Positions 22,491-33,189 of a stretch of DNA of 64,000 nucleotides are shown here, piece after piece (position 1 is the stretch's first letter; each line of letters begins with the position of its first letter). The DNA lies in assembly GCA_028023455.1 (NCBI GenBank), contig JAQFVV010012476.1:3161555-3225554 (forward strand). Direction: 5' to 3'. This DNA comes from Epiperipatus broadwayi. Its lineage: Eukaryota; Onychophora; Udeonychophora; Euonychophora; Peripatidae. Position numbers and translations under genes: made by a program. Below the pieces are notes generated by a model. The model did not search any database, was not told the DNA's origin, and saw only the letters and a program-made list of their open reading frames with translations.

Positions 22491-24040
22491 GTAATTAAGT
22501 TTTTTATTCAATGGTCCCTATGCTCCCTTGGCTTTTGTAAATTATCTGGCATTTCTTATTTGTTATAATAGCCTGATATTTTGAGTTATCAGACCCTACA
22601 GTGAGAAAAAGTCTGTGCAACCTCATGAGTCCATATCTGAAAAGAGACCTGAAATGTTGTTGGCATAGCTGACAGAGAGTACTGACATAGAATAGTCTGG
22701 AAATGTTGATAACATGACAATTTTTGGAATACATTAATAGCATAATGTACTCATTTACTTGCTATTGATCTTGCCTCCTGAATAAATTTCCCAAATGTGG
22801 GGACCCCTGTTTTAATTAAAGCATAGTTAGACTAATGAAAGGCCTATAATGACAATAATGACAATTACAAGCAAAAACAGAAACAAATAAAACGACCACA
22901 ACCTATAAAAATAATAAAAAGGAATACAAATAGATATGAATAAACTAGTACCATGTTAGATTGTAGAAATCTACAAATAAAGTAAAAATAACAAGCAACA
23001 GTAAATGCAAGAAGTATAGTATTGATAGATAGGAAAAACATTAATTACAATATTAAAATCAGATATACAAATAAATAAATGCAATGACAATTGAAGAGTT
23101 CTATAATTGCAAATAAGTATGTAGATGAACAATTAAATATGTAGTAAAAAAAATCTGCCTGTAGCTGTGTGTGTGCTCGTGCATGTTTGCAATGCTTCAT
23201 TATAATGTAAGATTTTCAAGCTTGGGTATTTTTTTTTCTATCAGTAGAGGATTATTACTAAACCATTAACCAAATGAAAGGCCAATTTTCTAGTCTAATT
23301 ATGCCGTGGAACTCTTCAGCATAACATCAAGTGAAACTCAAGATGCAATTTGGTCCATTCGAAATGACCTTGATTTGACCTAGAAGCATTAAAATGAGGA
23401 CGTTTTATTAACTCGGCTTTTTGTCTGCAAACATGACTCTTTATTACAACCTTTTCACCAATCTAAATTGTTACAATTAAAATGATTTGTATTTCGTTAA
23501 AAGTAAAGGTTAGGGTGGGAAGAAAAAAGGGGGTGGAGGGGAGGACTGATTGTCACATTATTAGCTGATTTATCTGTACATTTAATCAGAAAGATACAGT
23601 ATTCTCATTATCGATTTTTATAGAATCGGATTTTGTTTTTTACTTCCACTTTGTTATTTAATAAAATAAAATACACTTTTCTAATAAAATTAAAAGAATA
23701 GAAATAGGTGCTTTGCAAACAACAAACGAACGCGCGTACACACACAATTATACACACATATATTTTAGGCTAACGCTTGACCTTCACCTAGTTTAAATTT
23801 AAAAGTGTGTTTATGTATAACTACTACAAGAAAATTGATTGTATATATAGCTATTGCTTTACTAAATTTTGAATATGGAAGTGAGATAAATTAGATTATC
23901 ATAAAAACATTAGAATATTTTCATTTAAAGATGTTCAGTAAAATTGTAAAAATACCATGCAAAATCTAAAGACTAATCAATATGTCCTATAGCTTGCTGA
24001 AAAATATGGTGTATTATTACAAAAATATATTATCATTGTT
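22491..24040. other. Non-coding; includes a less repetitive block at 23.15-23.66 kb
   Basis: The 79-aa minus frame at 22504-22743 has no recognisable motif. From about 23280 to 23650 the sequence lacks microsatellite drift, is richer in GC-containing words (GGGTGGGAAGAAAAAAGGGG) and has several homeodomain-like ATTA words. It could be unique or conserved regulatory DNA, but nothing in the sequence proves this. Confidence 0.35.
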
Positions 24041-24044
24041 GAAC

Positions 24045-24165
24045 AATATTTCTGTAGTGTAATTTTCACTCCACCATTGCCACACAAGGTAGGGAATGGT
24101 TTCTATCTGCTTTTAACCCCTTGTGGAGGGATCTGGTGTAGTAAAAATTACACTACAGAAATATT
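24045..24165. repeat. 121-bp hairpin MITE with perfect 22-bp ends
   Basis: AATATTTCTGTAGTGTAATT plus TT at 24045-24066 is the exact complement of 24144-24165. The arms extend inward imperfectly through CACTCCACCATTGCCACACA / CCTTGTGGAGGGATCTGGTG. It directly abuts an R1 copy on its right. The internal open frame (24077-24322) is not a gene. Perfect long ends on a very short unit suggest a recent MITE. Confidence 0.8.
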
Positions 24166-24605
24166 ATGTGATCACCATTTTGTATGTTTACACAGGCTAT
24201 TAATAACAGTAGCAACATATATCAAAAACATTATTGGGCCTTCATCTTGGGTTCCTAGCTTTATAGTTAACCAAATAGGTAAACGTGGCTGCTGGACGGT
24301 TACATTTGATTCTAAGATCTAGATGCTGTGCTCTCAAATCCAAGGCTCCTCACTAATGAAAGCCTTAAGCTAGAACATAATCTGGGGATATTGGATGTGT
24401 AGATACTGGATAAAAAATTATGAACAAACTTTTTTGCATCCATTGATTGAGGCTTGCACTTCATAGCAATACTGTATAGAGGAGAGTTTGTTATTGTTGT
24501 TATAGAACTATTATTCATTACTGGATAATCTCTATTCTAATGAATGACTAATAAAAATTATTTCTTACATCAAAAGAATGGTAATCATATGATGTTTGAT
24601 GGTTT
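24166..24605 (+). repeat. R1 copy (reverse orientation)
   Basis: Begins with ATGTGATCACCATTTTGTAT and carries TGCTGTGCTCTCAAATCCAA, TGATGAAAGCC-like, TCTGGGGATATTGGATGTGT, TTTGCATCCATTGATTGAGG and GTATAGAGGAGAGTTTG. It closes near TCATATGATGTTTGATG. These are the R1 landmarks in order. The 68-aa minus frame within it is a by-product. Confidence 0.7.
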
Positions 24606-24959
24606 AATCATTGGTTTGGACTTGTAAAATGAATGATAATAATAGATTTTGTAAAAAAAACAGTTCATCGTAAATTTGAGCATGGTTTTCACGAGAGAAA
24701 CCAGATCTGGCCTAAGGGCAGTGTGACTGGTTTGAATGCAATAGGCTCCATATTTATCAAGGTCCTGTTCCTGCATGATCTATGCTTTCTGTGAAAATCA
24801 AAAAATAAAATGTTTTATTATTTATTAAACAATTATATTTTTCTCTTTTTTTCTGCCAAAATTATGTAATTTGAAGGCCCCATCATATCAAATTAATACA
24901 ATTATAGAAGTTCTGGTTATGTGATGATGTAAATTTTTCAGCTACATTCAATGTGTATC

Positions 24960-25495
24960 ACTAAATATGAGTGCTCTGCCCACATGTCATTTTCTGGTCT
25001 ATTGTAGAGGGTTCTTGTGCTTGGACCCAGTCTGCCCTTTATGTAAACAGGATGACAACAAAATGATACATATTCTAAGCCATTGTACCTCACTCCAATG
25101 GGACAAAGACTTTATTACATCCACATACAAAACTAGAGTGCCTCTCCTCACCAGACTGATTTCTCATTTATCTAATGGCATCTTTCCATCCATAAGAAAC
25201 ATAATCTTTCTGCTGTTTGCCTATTGGTGAACTAGGTGTGCTCTCATTTATGATTCCACTCTGCTTGATCATAAGAAATTACTTCTGGCAAAACTTTAGG
25301 CCATCAGAAACAGAGATGAAAAACTAGCTCCAACATGCTACATGGAGCCTTGTAGTAATGGACAATTTGTGAATGAACAGTTAATTTTTTACCTCCAGAC
25401 CACTTTGGGTTATGCAACCTTCTTTATAGTTTCTGTTAACAACATAATTCTGTTACTGTTATAATGTAATTCTTTGAGCTCACAATAAAATTTCT
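24960..25495 (+). pseudogene. LINE ORF2 3' end (decayed)
   Basis: The frame 24967-25230 contains LDPVCPLCKQDDNKMIHILSHC, given here in its spaced form: C-P-L-C, then D-D, then H-I-L-x-H-C. This Cys/His knuckle matches that at 4.6-4.7 kb (DPVCPNC...HII..C). A further coding-like stretch follows beyond the stop at 25230 with TGGTGAACTAGGTG-type drift, then an A-rich end near 25490. It is truncated at the 5' side, with no RT motif and no terminal duplication found. It lies just outside the LTR element starting at 25591. Confidence 0.65.
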
Positions 25496-25590
25496 TGATA
25501 AAAAATTAAATATTTCACAATGTTCTGGTCATGTTAATGTAAAATCAGCATAGGTCAAAAATAATTATCTTTGTTAGAAATTTTATCTAT

Positions 25591-27548
25591 TGTGCCAGTC
25601 AAAACATGCTTATCCATCTAACATGAGCTGGAACTCACAAAATGTACTTCAAACCGAGTCAAGCCCGAGATTTAGGTCAGGGACCAGCCTGGATTCAAAC
25701 CCACTCTCCAAGCACCAGATCTAACACCCAATGGATAACATAACAATGGTAGCACACAAGATTTAATTCTTCATCTGGCCCACTAGCAAATCGGAGAAAA
25801 CAATAAGACTCATGGACTTAAACATATATATAAACAACTTAAATACTAGACATTCCACAGATAAAATCTAACATATTTAAATAATAGGGGTTTTACTAAT
25901 GAAATAGCTATGGGAAATTAGTGAATTGGATTGATTTAATAATGAGACAGAAACTGATATATGAGGAATTAAAATATATTTATTGACAATTGTTGTTGGC
26001 AAATGCACGCAGGCATTTTATTTATAAAGTAACATTACTCTAGGCCATTTAAACAATAATTGATACGTTGGCTATTATTTAATTGCTCCAATATTATTTA
26101 ATGGAAACAAATACCCTACTATATAACTAATCACTACATTACTTAACACAGAAATTGACAAAAGTATTTCATATTATAAAATTTAAAGATTATTTGAAAA
26201 CAATTTAGAAAGAATTTCGATAATATGGTTAGCTAACCTGTTTTTGAAGAAATAATGATTGTTGTTGAAATTCACACAGAGCTCTGCGATTTTAAATATT
26301 AAAACAGTTCTCCTATAGCTGAACTGGAGATATTCGAGCTGGAACGAAGGTGAGTTCTTTGGCGGCTTATGGCATGGATTCAGTTGGGAGACGATTTAAA
26401 ATGGTGTTGGAACGAAGGCAAGTTCTTTTAGCGGCTTATGACATCTTTTATTTGGTGTGGTTGTTGCTTCAGCATTTGATGGATTGAACTCGGCGTTCCA
26501 TCACGGGAACGGCAGCAAAATTTTGCCTGACTTTAGCCAGACATGGTAAAATTAAACAATTTATAACTTGGACAGTAATAGCTCTTCAAAAGCAAGATGG
26601 AGTATATCTTCCCGCTTAAAATAAAGCCTATTTATACATTTCGACTAAACTTTAACACCTTTTTGGAATTTCATTAGCCTCGGGACCAATTGACTTTTAA
26701 TTAAACAAAATAATATAATCCAATTTCTACAACAGATAACGTTTCCGAGGTGTTACATTTAATTACTTAAAATTATTAAAATATATAAATTATATAATTT
26801 GATTCAGTTTCATTAATTAAATTCCTTTTTAGGTGTTAAAGAATGTTAAAGCTTAGCAGAAGGAACGGTATTCTGATTTAATGATAAAGTCTTTTGTTGC
26901 AAACAAAAATCAATCAGTAAACTAGATTTTACTTTTTACCCGGGGTGCAGTCACTAATTGATACCTTGTTTACACAAAATTCTCATTTTTAATTACAAAC
27001 GGATGATTTTTATTTTACTGAAATAAATAACTTTTAACGTATTTGTTTTTACAATATTATTTGTTTATAATAAAAAAAAGAAAATTTAAAGAAAATACTT
27101 TAGTTTCAATTATATATGTAAAACATTAAATCAGAAAACCGTTAAATATGTTTTAAAGAAAATGTTTTACATTATATCTTCTTTATTTAAACTTAAATAT
27201 ATATATACAAATCATTTTGCCATTATTCCAAGGTTTAAATTATCCATCCACATACGAAATAATAGCGAATATAATTAAGAATTGACTGAAAATTAATAAA
27301 ACATTTTATAATAAATTATGAGCATTTCTCCGCTATAATTTTATCAAACCTGTCTAATTATAGCGTGTTTCGTAAGTAAATGGATGATGCAATTCAAGCG
27401 GCCATTATAGCAAAGTTTTCTCGCTCGACTTATATATAACATTTTTACATATGACATTTTTACATTTAAGATAGGTTCAAAACTAGTTCAGATGAGTAGG
27501 TCATTAGGTTGATGGTGAAATGGAAAGGGATTGGAGGTTTCTGTTTCA
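25591..27548 (-). repeat. 3' LTR (sense direction)
   Basis: It matches the copy at 30251-32212 along its whole length, with scattered substitutions and small indels (for example ATGGATTCAG here against ATGTTCTTATTCAG there). A TATA-like TATAAATAGG on the minus strand lies at 26628-26637. The base before the LTR belongs to the CTAT duplication. A purine-rich tract is not obvious beside its internal edge, where the sense strand reads T-rich then ACTGATA. Confidence 0.92.
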
Positions 27549-27819
27549 TATCAGTAAACTTAGTAAAAAAAAAAAAATAAAAAAAAATGACTTTACTTAT
27601 ATAACACGGAGCTAAATTATGGCTTCTTTCAAAATATAAACTCATGACCTAATCCTACGCTAAACTTATGATAATACATCATACTAGATTACACTATCAT
27701 AATACATTTAGTGCTTCTAACAATTATCAACACATATAATGAAATCATCGGTTATTAGTAAATATTTTAAACTTAAACAGATATATACCCAAATGAGTAT
27801 ACATCTTTGTCAAAATAAT

Positions 27820-28050
27820 GGATATGTTTTATATATATATATAAAATATAATGCGTGTAATAAATATATAAAAGGGTATATAGATAATATATGGATAAAA
27901 TATAAAGTATATAATAGATAAAAATGTATATAGATAAAATGTAATGTGTATAATAACAATATAAAGGGTACGTAAATAAATATAAAGTGTATAATATATA
28001 TATAAGGTATATAAATAAAATATAGAGTGTATAATATATATAGTGATCAA
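27820..28050. repeat. AT-rich minisatellite in the 3' untranslated part of the LTR element
   Basis: Repeated words such as TATATAGATAAAATATAAAGTG and close variants (units of roughly 20-40 bp) fill the space between the ORF stop and the 3' LTR. The 118-codon minus-strand frame through it (27829-28185) is compositional and reads YIYTLYIYY-like repeats. It is not a protein gene. Confidence 0.7.
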
Positions 28051-28075
28051 ACCACTCACAAAAATAACTAACAAT

Positions 28076-29266
28076 TTAAATAGGATCTGGGGGTTGTTTA
28101 AGGAGTAACTCCACGCCAGGGTCAAAACAACATCCCAACAGATCATCATCATCATCGTCAGTTGTCCAACCGTCTTCATCATCATCGGTTATCCATTCAT
28201 AGCTTTCATTTTTGTCTTTCAACCTCACAGGAGATCGCTTAGGGTGCATTGTCAGACTTAGTATCTCATGCAGCTTGAGATTCTTTTCTTCAAACGTGCG
28301 CTCCTGTTCTGCTACAGATAACTTACTACTATTTTCTATAGGAGTTTCTTGGCATGGGGTGTCTAGATGCTTTATATTATTAATATTACTCACATTTATT
28401 ATTGCTTGTGTACATTTTACCTTATTTTCATTTTCAATGATCTTTTCTTCAGTAAGTGCTTTTCCCTCTCTAAAATTATTTTCAGTATCATCTTCAGTCT
28501 GGCCAATAACTTGCACTATCTCATGTCTATTAAGTCTTTTATCTTGGTGATCACTAGCAAAGTTGCTTTCCTTACTTTCCTTTTCTGTCTCTTCTTTCAT
28601 TTCTGCTACATCTCTCAATTCTGGAATACATGCTGTGATAATGTTTTCTTCTTTGGTAGCCATTTGACTTCTTTGTAGCAGGTTTTCTTTTATTTCATAT
28701 ATTTCCTCTCTGATTTCCCTTTGGGCGTCTTCACACTCTTGGAATTTGCTGCCTAATTCTACACCAACTTCATAAACCTCATCTATCACATTCTTTTCTT
28801 GACATTCTACCTTCTCTACTAAGGTCTTAACTTCTTTCATTATGACCCTATCTTGATTATTTTCCACTTGACTTGTCTGTAAAGTTTCCTTGAATTCTCC
28901 CGTAACTTTATATTTATGCTGGCCGCTGACTGATGGCCTAATTTCTTTAATTTGGACCTCAAATTTTTGGTCAATTTTCTGATACCTTTCCTCCATTTTC
29001 TGTCTGTATCTTTTATCCCATTCTTCCATTTTCTGATCCATTTTTTTATTCCATTTCTCCATTTTCTGATCCTGTTTTTTATTCCATTCCTCCATTTTCT
29101 GATCCCGTTTTTTATTCCATTCCTCCGTATCCCGTCTAAGCTGTCTCAGCAACCAGTTAAAATCCCAGCCTTCCTGCTTAATCTCCATCGGTGTCTGTTC
29201 CGATATTTTTGTAACTAAATTCTCTGGCATAGCTACAGTTTTTGTTATCTTGTACAATCCTTTCAA
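28076..29266 (-). CDS. Coiled-coil, Gag-like ORF of the LTR element (396 aa)
   Basis: This is the only long intact frame in the window, in the sense direction of the LTR element and about 950 nt downstream of its primer site. Residues 1-45 are mixed, with WDFNWLLRQLRRD near 34-46. Residues 48-102 are five exact 11-residue repeats of the type EEWNKKxDQKM, a hendecad pattern expected to form a long alpha-helical coiled coil. Residues 103-350 are highly charged and helix-prone (many E/K). Residues 361-375 form an acidic run (DDDED then six D) before a CC and a short hydrophobic end. No CCHC knuckle, protease or RT motif is present. A structural (Gag-like) or RNA/partner-binding role is inference; the protein family was not recognised. 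The start at 29266 is the first in-frame ATG of the frame; M13 is a possible alternative. Confidence 0.8.
   Translation of the reverse strand: MKGLYKITKTVAMPENLVTKISEQTPMEIKQEGWDFNWLLRQLRRDTEEWNKKRDQKMEEWNKKQDQKMEKWNKKMDQKMEEWDKRYRQKMEERYQKIDQKFEVQIKEIRPSVSGQHKYKVTGEFKETLQTSQVENNQDRVIMKEVKTLVEKVECQEKNVIDEVYEVGVELGSKFQECEDAQREIREEIYEIKENLLQRSQMATKEENIITACIPELRDVAEMKEETEKESKESNFASDHQDKRLNRHEIVQVIGQTEDDTENNFREGKALTEEKIIENENKVKCTQAIINVSNINNIKHLDTPCQETPIENSSKLSVAEQERTFEEKNLKLHEILSLTMHPKRSPVRLKDKNESYEWITDDDEDGWTTDDDDDDLLGCCFDPGVELLLKQPPDPI
28961..29125 (-). repeat. 33-bp coding minisatellite (5 units)
   Basis: The five hendecads of the Gag-like ORF correspond to five 33-bp DNA repeats, best seen on the plus strand as recurring TTCCATTTTCTGATCC and TTTTTATTCCATT words. 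The phase is preserved exactly, so length changes would come in 11-residue steps. Confidence 0.85.
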
Positions 29267-30210
29267 AATTATTATTATTTTGTACCTAATAAATATTTGA
29301 TTTTTAAAACTTTTATACTTTTAATACGGCTGTTTGCTGCTCTCCCCCTTCAAGAACAACTCGTTCACTTCCATCCCAACTCTATGCCTAACTCACTAAT
29401 ATATCTATAAGCCTACACCTTCATCTTGATGCCCGTCCAACATATAATGAAGTTTAAAAAATTTTTTTCGTCTCCCTACTTTTTATTTTATAAAACATAT
29501 GAAATTCTTTTTTTATTTAAAAAAAAATCCCTTCTTTTTTTTCTAGCTTTAATAAAATATACGAAAAATTTAAAAAAAATCTTTTTTTTTTTTTCGTCTA
29601 TATATCTAAAGTATAACACATATTTTAATATTAAAGCTGACTTAATAAAAATTTAACACACCCCCGCTCTCTTCTTCCAGCTGTTTTTTATTTTTATTTT
29701 TATATATACACATATATACTTAAATAGTTTTATGACCTAATTCCATTTGACCCGTCTGCACCAATTTCAAACCTTTTAACTTTTGGTTAATTTGACGTTA
29801 CTTTTATATATATATTTCTTACTCATTTTAAACCACTCCAATTCATAAAAATACTTTGATAAAACAATGAGTCCCCCCTTTTCTTTTAATCTAAATTTCT
29901 TTTCTCTGCTTCCTAATGACAAATTTATAAGAGGATGACTTATAACTTGATCAATCATCCTCGGGCACCAGTCACTAGTGAACAGGAAAGACACAAAATA
30001 AATTTAATAAGTTTTTTTGCTATATACACACAAAAGTCCATAACTCAAGGTATGTAGGTGTTTACATCGAAGCCTCACTTGGTCGTCCAAACGCGGAAAA
30101 AAAATCTTACATATATACATTATTCAAAAAAAATTTGACTCAAAATCTTAATTTTGACCAAAAGAATTATATATTTACTCCATAATCTCTTCAGGGGTGG
30201 AAATGAGTTA
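29267..30210 (-). other. 5' leader of the LTR element
   Basis: About 940 nt lie between the primer site and the ORF start. It holds long poly-T/poly-A tracts (29455-29600), TA-rich runs and a short 72-codon minus frame (29994-29776) without motif. A degenerate second primer-site-like segment lies at 30071-30107 (see findings). Confidence 0.6.
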
Positions 30211-30213
30211 CAA

Positions 30214-30231
30214 GCCCCACGTTGGGCGCCA
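30214..30231 (-). promoter_or_regulatory. Primer-binding site for tRNA-Lys(CUU)
   Basis: On the minus strand the 18 bases read TGGCGCCCAACGTGGGGC, complementary to the 3' end of animal tRNA-Lys(CUU) including CCA. It would prime minus-strand DNA synthesis and fixes the element's sense as the minus strand. It sits 19 nt inside the LTR edge at 30251, further than the few bases usual for LTR elements. Confidence 0.9.
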
Positions 30232-30250
30232 AACGCTGAAAAAAAACCTA

Positions 30251-32212
30251 TGTGCCAGTCAAAACATGCTTATCCATCTAGCAGAAGCTGGAACTCACAA
30301 AATGTACTTCAAACCCAGTCAAGCCTGAGATTTAGGTCAGGGACCAGCCTGGATTCGAACCCACTCTCCAAGCGCCAGATCTAACACCCAATGGATAACA
30401 TAACAATGGTAGCACACGAGATTTAATTCTTCATCCGGCCCACTAGCAAATCGGAGAAAACAATAAGACTCATGGACTTAAACATATATATAAACAACTT
30501 AAATACTAGACATTCCACAGATAAAATCTAACATATTTAAATAATAGGGGTTTTACTAATGAAATAGCTATGGGAAATTAGTGAATTGGATTGATTTAAT
30601 AATGAGACAGAAACTGATATATGAGGAATTAAAATATATTTATTGACAATTGTTGTTGGCAAATGCACGCAGGCATTTTATTTATAAAGTAACATTACTC
30701 TAGGCCATTTAAACAATAATTGATATGTTGGCTATTATTTAATTGCTCCAATATTATTTAATGGAAACAAATACCCTACTATATAACTAATCACTACATT
30801 AATTAACGCAGAAATTGACAAAAGTATTTCATATTATAAAATTTAAAGATTATTTGAAAACAATTTAGAAAGAAGTTTCGATAATATGGTTAGCTAACCT
30901 GTTTTTGAAGAAATAATGATTGTTGTTGAAATTCACACAGAGCTCTGTGATTTTAAATAATATTAAAACATTTCTCCTATAGCTGAACTGGAGATATTCG
31001 AGCTGGAACAAAGGTGAGTTCTTTGGCGGCTTATGGCATGTTCTTATTCAGTTGGGAGACGATTTAAAATGGTGTTGGAATGAAGGCAAGTTCTTTTAGC
31101 GGCTTATGACATCTTTTATTTGGTGTGGTTGTTGCTTTGGCATTTGATGGATTGAACTCGGCATTCCATCATGGGAACGGCAGCAAAATTTTGCCTGACT
31201 TTAGCCGGACATGGTAAAATTAAACAATTTATAACTTGGATAGTAATAGCTCTTCAAAAGCAAGATGGAGTATATCTTCCCGCTTAAAATAAGGCCTATT
31301 TATACATTTTGACTAAACTTTAACACCTTTTTGGAATTTCATTAGCCTCGAGACCAATTGACTTTTAATTAAACAAAATAATATAATCCAATTTCTACAA
31401 CAGATAATGTCTCCGAGGTGTTACATTTAATTACTTAAAATTATTAAAATATATAAATTATATAATTTGATTGTTTCATTAATTAAATTCCTTTTTAGGT
31501 GTTAAAGAATGTTAAAGCTTAGCAGAAGGAACGGTATTCTGATTTAATGATAAAGTCTTTTGTTGCAAACAAAAATCAATCAGTAAACTAGATTTTACTT
31601 TTTACCCGGGGTGCAGTCACTAATTGATACCTTGTTTACACAAAATTCTCATTTTTAATTACAAACGGATGATTTTTATTTTACTGAAATAAATAACTTT
31701 TAACGTATTTGTTTTTACAATATTATTTGTTTAAAATAAAAAAAAGCAAATTTAAAGAAAATACTTTAGTTTCAATTATATATGTAAAACATTAAATCAG
31801 AAAACCGTTAAATATGTTTTAAAGAAAATGTTTTACATTATATCTTCTTTATTTAAACTTAAATATATATACAAATCATTTTGCCATTATTCCAAGGTTT
31901 AAATTATCCATCCACATACAAAATAATAGCGAATATAATTAAGAATTGACTGAAAATTAATAAAACATTTTATAATAAATTATGAGCATTTCTCCGCTAT
32001 AATTTTATCAAACCTGTCTAATTATAGCGTGTTTCGTAAGTAAATGGATGATGCAATTCAAGCGGCCATTATAGCAAAGTTTTCCCGCTCGACTTATATA
32101 TAACATTTTTACATATGACATTTTTACATTTAAGATAGGTTTGAAACTAGTTCAGACGAGTAGGTCATTAGGTTGATGGTGAAACGGAAAGGGATTGGAG
32201 GTTTCCGTTTCA
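30251..32212 (-). repeat. 5' LTR (sense direction)
   Basis: The partner of 25591-27548. A TATA-like TATAAATAGG on the minus strand at 31295-31304 is about 910 nt from the sense start of the LTR. This would leave about 1 kb of R-U5 if used. A second candidate (TTATATATAAG) lies about 110 nt from the start, near 32093-32103. Which one is the promoter cannot be decided from sequence alone. The host duplication CTAT follows at 32213. Confidence 0.92.
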
Positions 32213-32499
32213 CTATTAAATCAGAATTTGAAAGAAAAAATTATGATGATGTTAGTAACAGATATGCAATAAAACTTTGAAGGAAATAAAATATAATTTT
32301 TTGCATTACATGTATTTTATTTTGTGTTCTCAATTATTCATTTAATAAAATTATACAAAGACGTATTTATAATTTAAAAATAATCACAAGTAAGTAATTA
32401 TTTATTAATTATAAGTATTAATTTGTGTAATTTTATTTTGAGTAAACAATAAAGTAAGCATAGTCCAAAAAAATACATTTTGAAATATGATTTTTTTTT

Positions 32500-32650
32500 T
32501 ACAGTATAGGCTTTTTCATATCTGCCCATCTATATGTAATATATAGGGGGTTTGAACTCAGACTTTCACATGACTCTCAGTCATCCATGCTATCTCATAC
32601 TGCTGATACACTTGATCACGCACATGTTGAAAAGAAAAATACATTTTTTG
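32500..32650 (-). mobile_element. tRNA-like repeat R3, partial copy
   Basis: On the minus strand this reads GTATGAGATAGCATGGATGA, then GTGAAAGTCTGAGTTCAAAC, CCCCTATATATTACATATAG, and ends near GAAAAAGCCTATACTGTA. The phrase GAGTTCAAACCCC matches a Pol III B box. The same order recurs at 44.1-44.27, 60.03-60.72 and 60.95-61.15 kb. It is therefore a dispersed, probably tRNA-derived element. The 75-aa minus frame over it is spurious. Confidence 0.65.
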
Positions 32651-32900
32651 GTTATTTTTTTTTAGCGAATTCTCATTCAAAATAAATAAAAAATTTGAAC
32701 AGAATATTGTTCTGGACATGTAAAACAATATATCTTTATCTTCAAATAAGATAATTGTTTTAAAATATTTAGATATTTTTATCATGAGTTACAATGATTA
32801 ACAATTAATTCCAATGGTTCACAAGTCAATATGCATTGAGTAGGCTGATTTAGGAGAGGTGAGGGCTCTAAAAGCCATAGTGTTACTATAGCTTGAAGAT
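32651..32900. other. Non-coding sequence
   Basis: No feature recognised; short A/T runs only. Confidence 0.35.
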
Positions 32901-32939
32901 TCAAACACTGATGAAAACATATAAAAGTACCCTCCCCTA

Positions 32940-33185
32940 TGAATACATTGACTCAGGGATGCTTTTTATTGGATTGGCTCTGGAGAAAGACAGAGCACTT
33001 TGTTTTATGAATATTATCTCAAAGACATTCTAAAAGGTGTACTATTGATTATTTTCATAGGAAAGATATGACAGAGTAGAATACATTGGGAAGTTACTAT
33101 TGGAAACAGTATCAAAATACTTCAGAAAAAAAGTTTACTGAGAAATTAAAAAGTAGGAATACAAAATATGAAATAAACAAAGTAA
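32940..33185 (+). pseudogene. LINE ORF2 extreme 3' end, copy a
   Basis: One frame reads YEYYLKDILKG, and further on come WEV- and IGNSIK-like stretches with stops and shifts. They resemble the final part of LINE proteins, typically (K/R)R-KD-LK---I----WE--A-DR--WR--V--G---FE. The same DNA phrase (TTTATGAATATTATCTCAAA with AGACATT) recurs at 49.64 kb (+) and, inverted, at 53.6 kb, so this is a repeat family. It is heavily decayed. Confidence 0.6.
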
Positions 33186-33189
33186 TCAA

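Larger units (their letters stand above)
25591..32212 (-). mobile_element. Non-autonomous LTR retrotransposon with a coiled-coil ORF
   Basis: Two direct repeats of 1958 and 1962 bp (25591-27548 and 30251-32212) flank about 2.7 kb. In the minus-strand sense each LTR starts TGAAAC and ends GGCACA, the usual TG...CA. The host site is duplicated as CTAT (25587-25590 and 32213-32216). A primer site exactly complementary to the 3' end of tRNA-Lys(CUU) lies inside the sense 5' LTR, which fixes the direction of transcription. The only substantial frame is a 396-codon coiled-coil protein. There is no protease, RT, RNase H or integrase, so mobility would depend on another element. The LTRs differ at few positions by eye, implying a fairly recent insertion. 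It fits the LARD-like class of internally deleted or replaced elements. Confidence 0.93.

Noticed and set aside
22504-22743. 79-aa minus-strand frame with several Cys/His
   Set aside because: Cys and His spacing fits no zinc-finger class and nothing supports coding use.
27829-28185. 118-aa minus-strand frame with YIYTLYIYY repeats
   Set aside because: It is a product of the AT-rich minisatellite and overlaps the end of the real ORF in another frame.
28212-28678. Two plus-strand frames of 112 and 103 aa
   Set aside because: They are antisense to the intact coiled-coil ORF of the LTR element, show only S/F/L-rich composition and have no motif.
30214-30231. tRNA-Lys gene fragment on the plus strand
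   Set aside because: Only the last 18 bases including the non-encoded CCA match, which is what a primer-binding site shows; no tRNA body lies upstream.
25591-32212. LTR element with the plus strand as sense (an A-run before 30251 could be a polypurine tract)
   Set aside because: The exact primer site and the only intact ORF both read on the minus strand; the A-run is short and the plus strand has no primer site after 27548.
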